Assembly: GCA_018817425.1 (NCBI GenBank)
Contig: JAHITX010000138.1
Span: forward strand, 1 to 38,640
DNA length: 38,640 nucleotides
Reading direction: 5' to 3'
Source: Pseudomonadota bacterium
GTDB taxonomy: Bacteria > Desulfobacterota > Desulfobacteria > Desulfobacterales > RPRI01
The notes under the pieces are model-generated. The model made no database searches and was not told the DNA's origin. It worked only from the letters and a program-made list of their open reading frames with translations. The translations under genes were made by a program, and so were the position numbers. This document shows positions 38,575 through 38,640 of the stretch, piece by piece. Positions within the stretch are counted from its first letter, which is position 1. Every line of letters begins with the position of its first letter.

Positions 38575-38640
38575 CAAGGGGGTTGTTTAGTTCGCAGACT
38601 CCAATGCCCATAGTCGTTTCATATCATACAGTATCCTACA

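Overview
The window is AT-rich (about 40% GC by eye) bacterial DNA. It carries mostly long, co-directional CoA-ester genes with strong AGGAGG-type ribosome binding sites. The gene content points to a strictly anaerobic aromatic-compound degrader, most likely a Desulfobacterota (deltaproteobacterial) sulfate-reducer-type organism: ATP-dependent arylcarboxyl-CoA reductase, Nuo/Hnd-type electron carriers, many beta-oxidation paralogues, and a fused EIIA/antiporter. The taxonomic placement is inference. No rRNA, tRNA or CRISPR array was seen.

Layout. Positions 1-890 hold the 3' end of a YDG-repeat surface protein and a broken HD-GYP fragment, closed by a bidirectional terminator. Positions 966-4573 (minus strand) are a FadN/FadA-type beta-oxidation pair. 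Positions 5166-9807 (minus strand) carry a ferredoxin-tailed aldo/keto reductase, an exported GIQIG-repeat protein and a KefB-like antiporter fused to a PTS EIIA domain. Positions 10080-10222 look like a small inverted-repeat element, followed by a low-molecular-weight phosphatase.

The core is a plus-strand cluster of about 25 kb (10792-36456). It starts with a TetR-family regulator that has its own promoter and a palindromic operator candidate. Next come an enoyl-CoA hydratase, the four subunits of a bzd-type class I (ATP-dependent) benzoyl-CoA-reductase-like enzyme, and a ferredoxin. A NuoE/NuoF-like electron-transfer module follows, flanked by two related Fe-S proteins. The rest is two MaoC-like proteins, two thiolases, a 3-hydroxyacyl-CoA dehydrogenase, three more crotonases, an amidohydrolase-like protein, two acyl-CoA dehydrogenases, a CoA-transferase-like protein and an AtuA/AtuA-like pair. 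A textbook terminator ends it. The remainder of the window is a GNAT-histone deacetylase fusion gene.

Function. The benzoate-specific genes expected beside bzdNOPQ (the alcohol dehydrogenase BzdX and the ring-opening hydrolase BzdY of about 376 residues) are absent. They are replaced by a full hydratase/dehydrogenase/thiolase/acyl-CoA-dehydrogenase set. This fits reduction and ring opening of something other than plain benzoyl-CoA. The closest precedent I know is the 5,6,7,8-tetrahydro-2-naphthoyl-CoA route of naphthalene-degrading sulfate reducers, which uses a class I-like ATP-dependent reductase, a hydratase, hydrolytic ring cleavage and further ring opening. The substrate assignment is inference.

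Two features stand out. First, the two Fe-S proteins flanking the NuoEF module carry complementary deletions: one keeps a GltD-like FAD core without its tail, and the other keeps the tail without the core. Second, at least five enzymes of the cluster have lost residues that are normally catalytic (3-hydroxyacyl-CoA dehydrogenase, one crotonase, one MaoC protein, the amidohydrolase and the CoA transferase). This suggests enzymes repurposed for unusual cyclic substrates.
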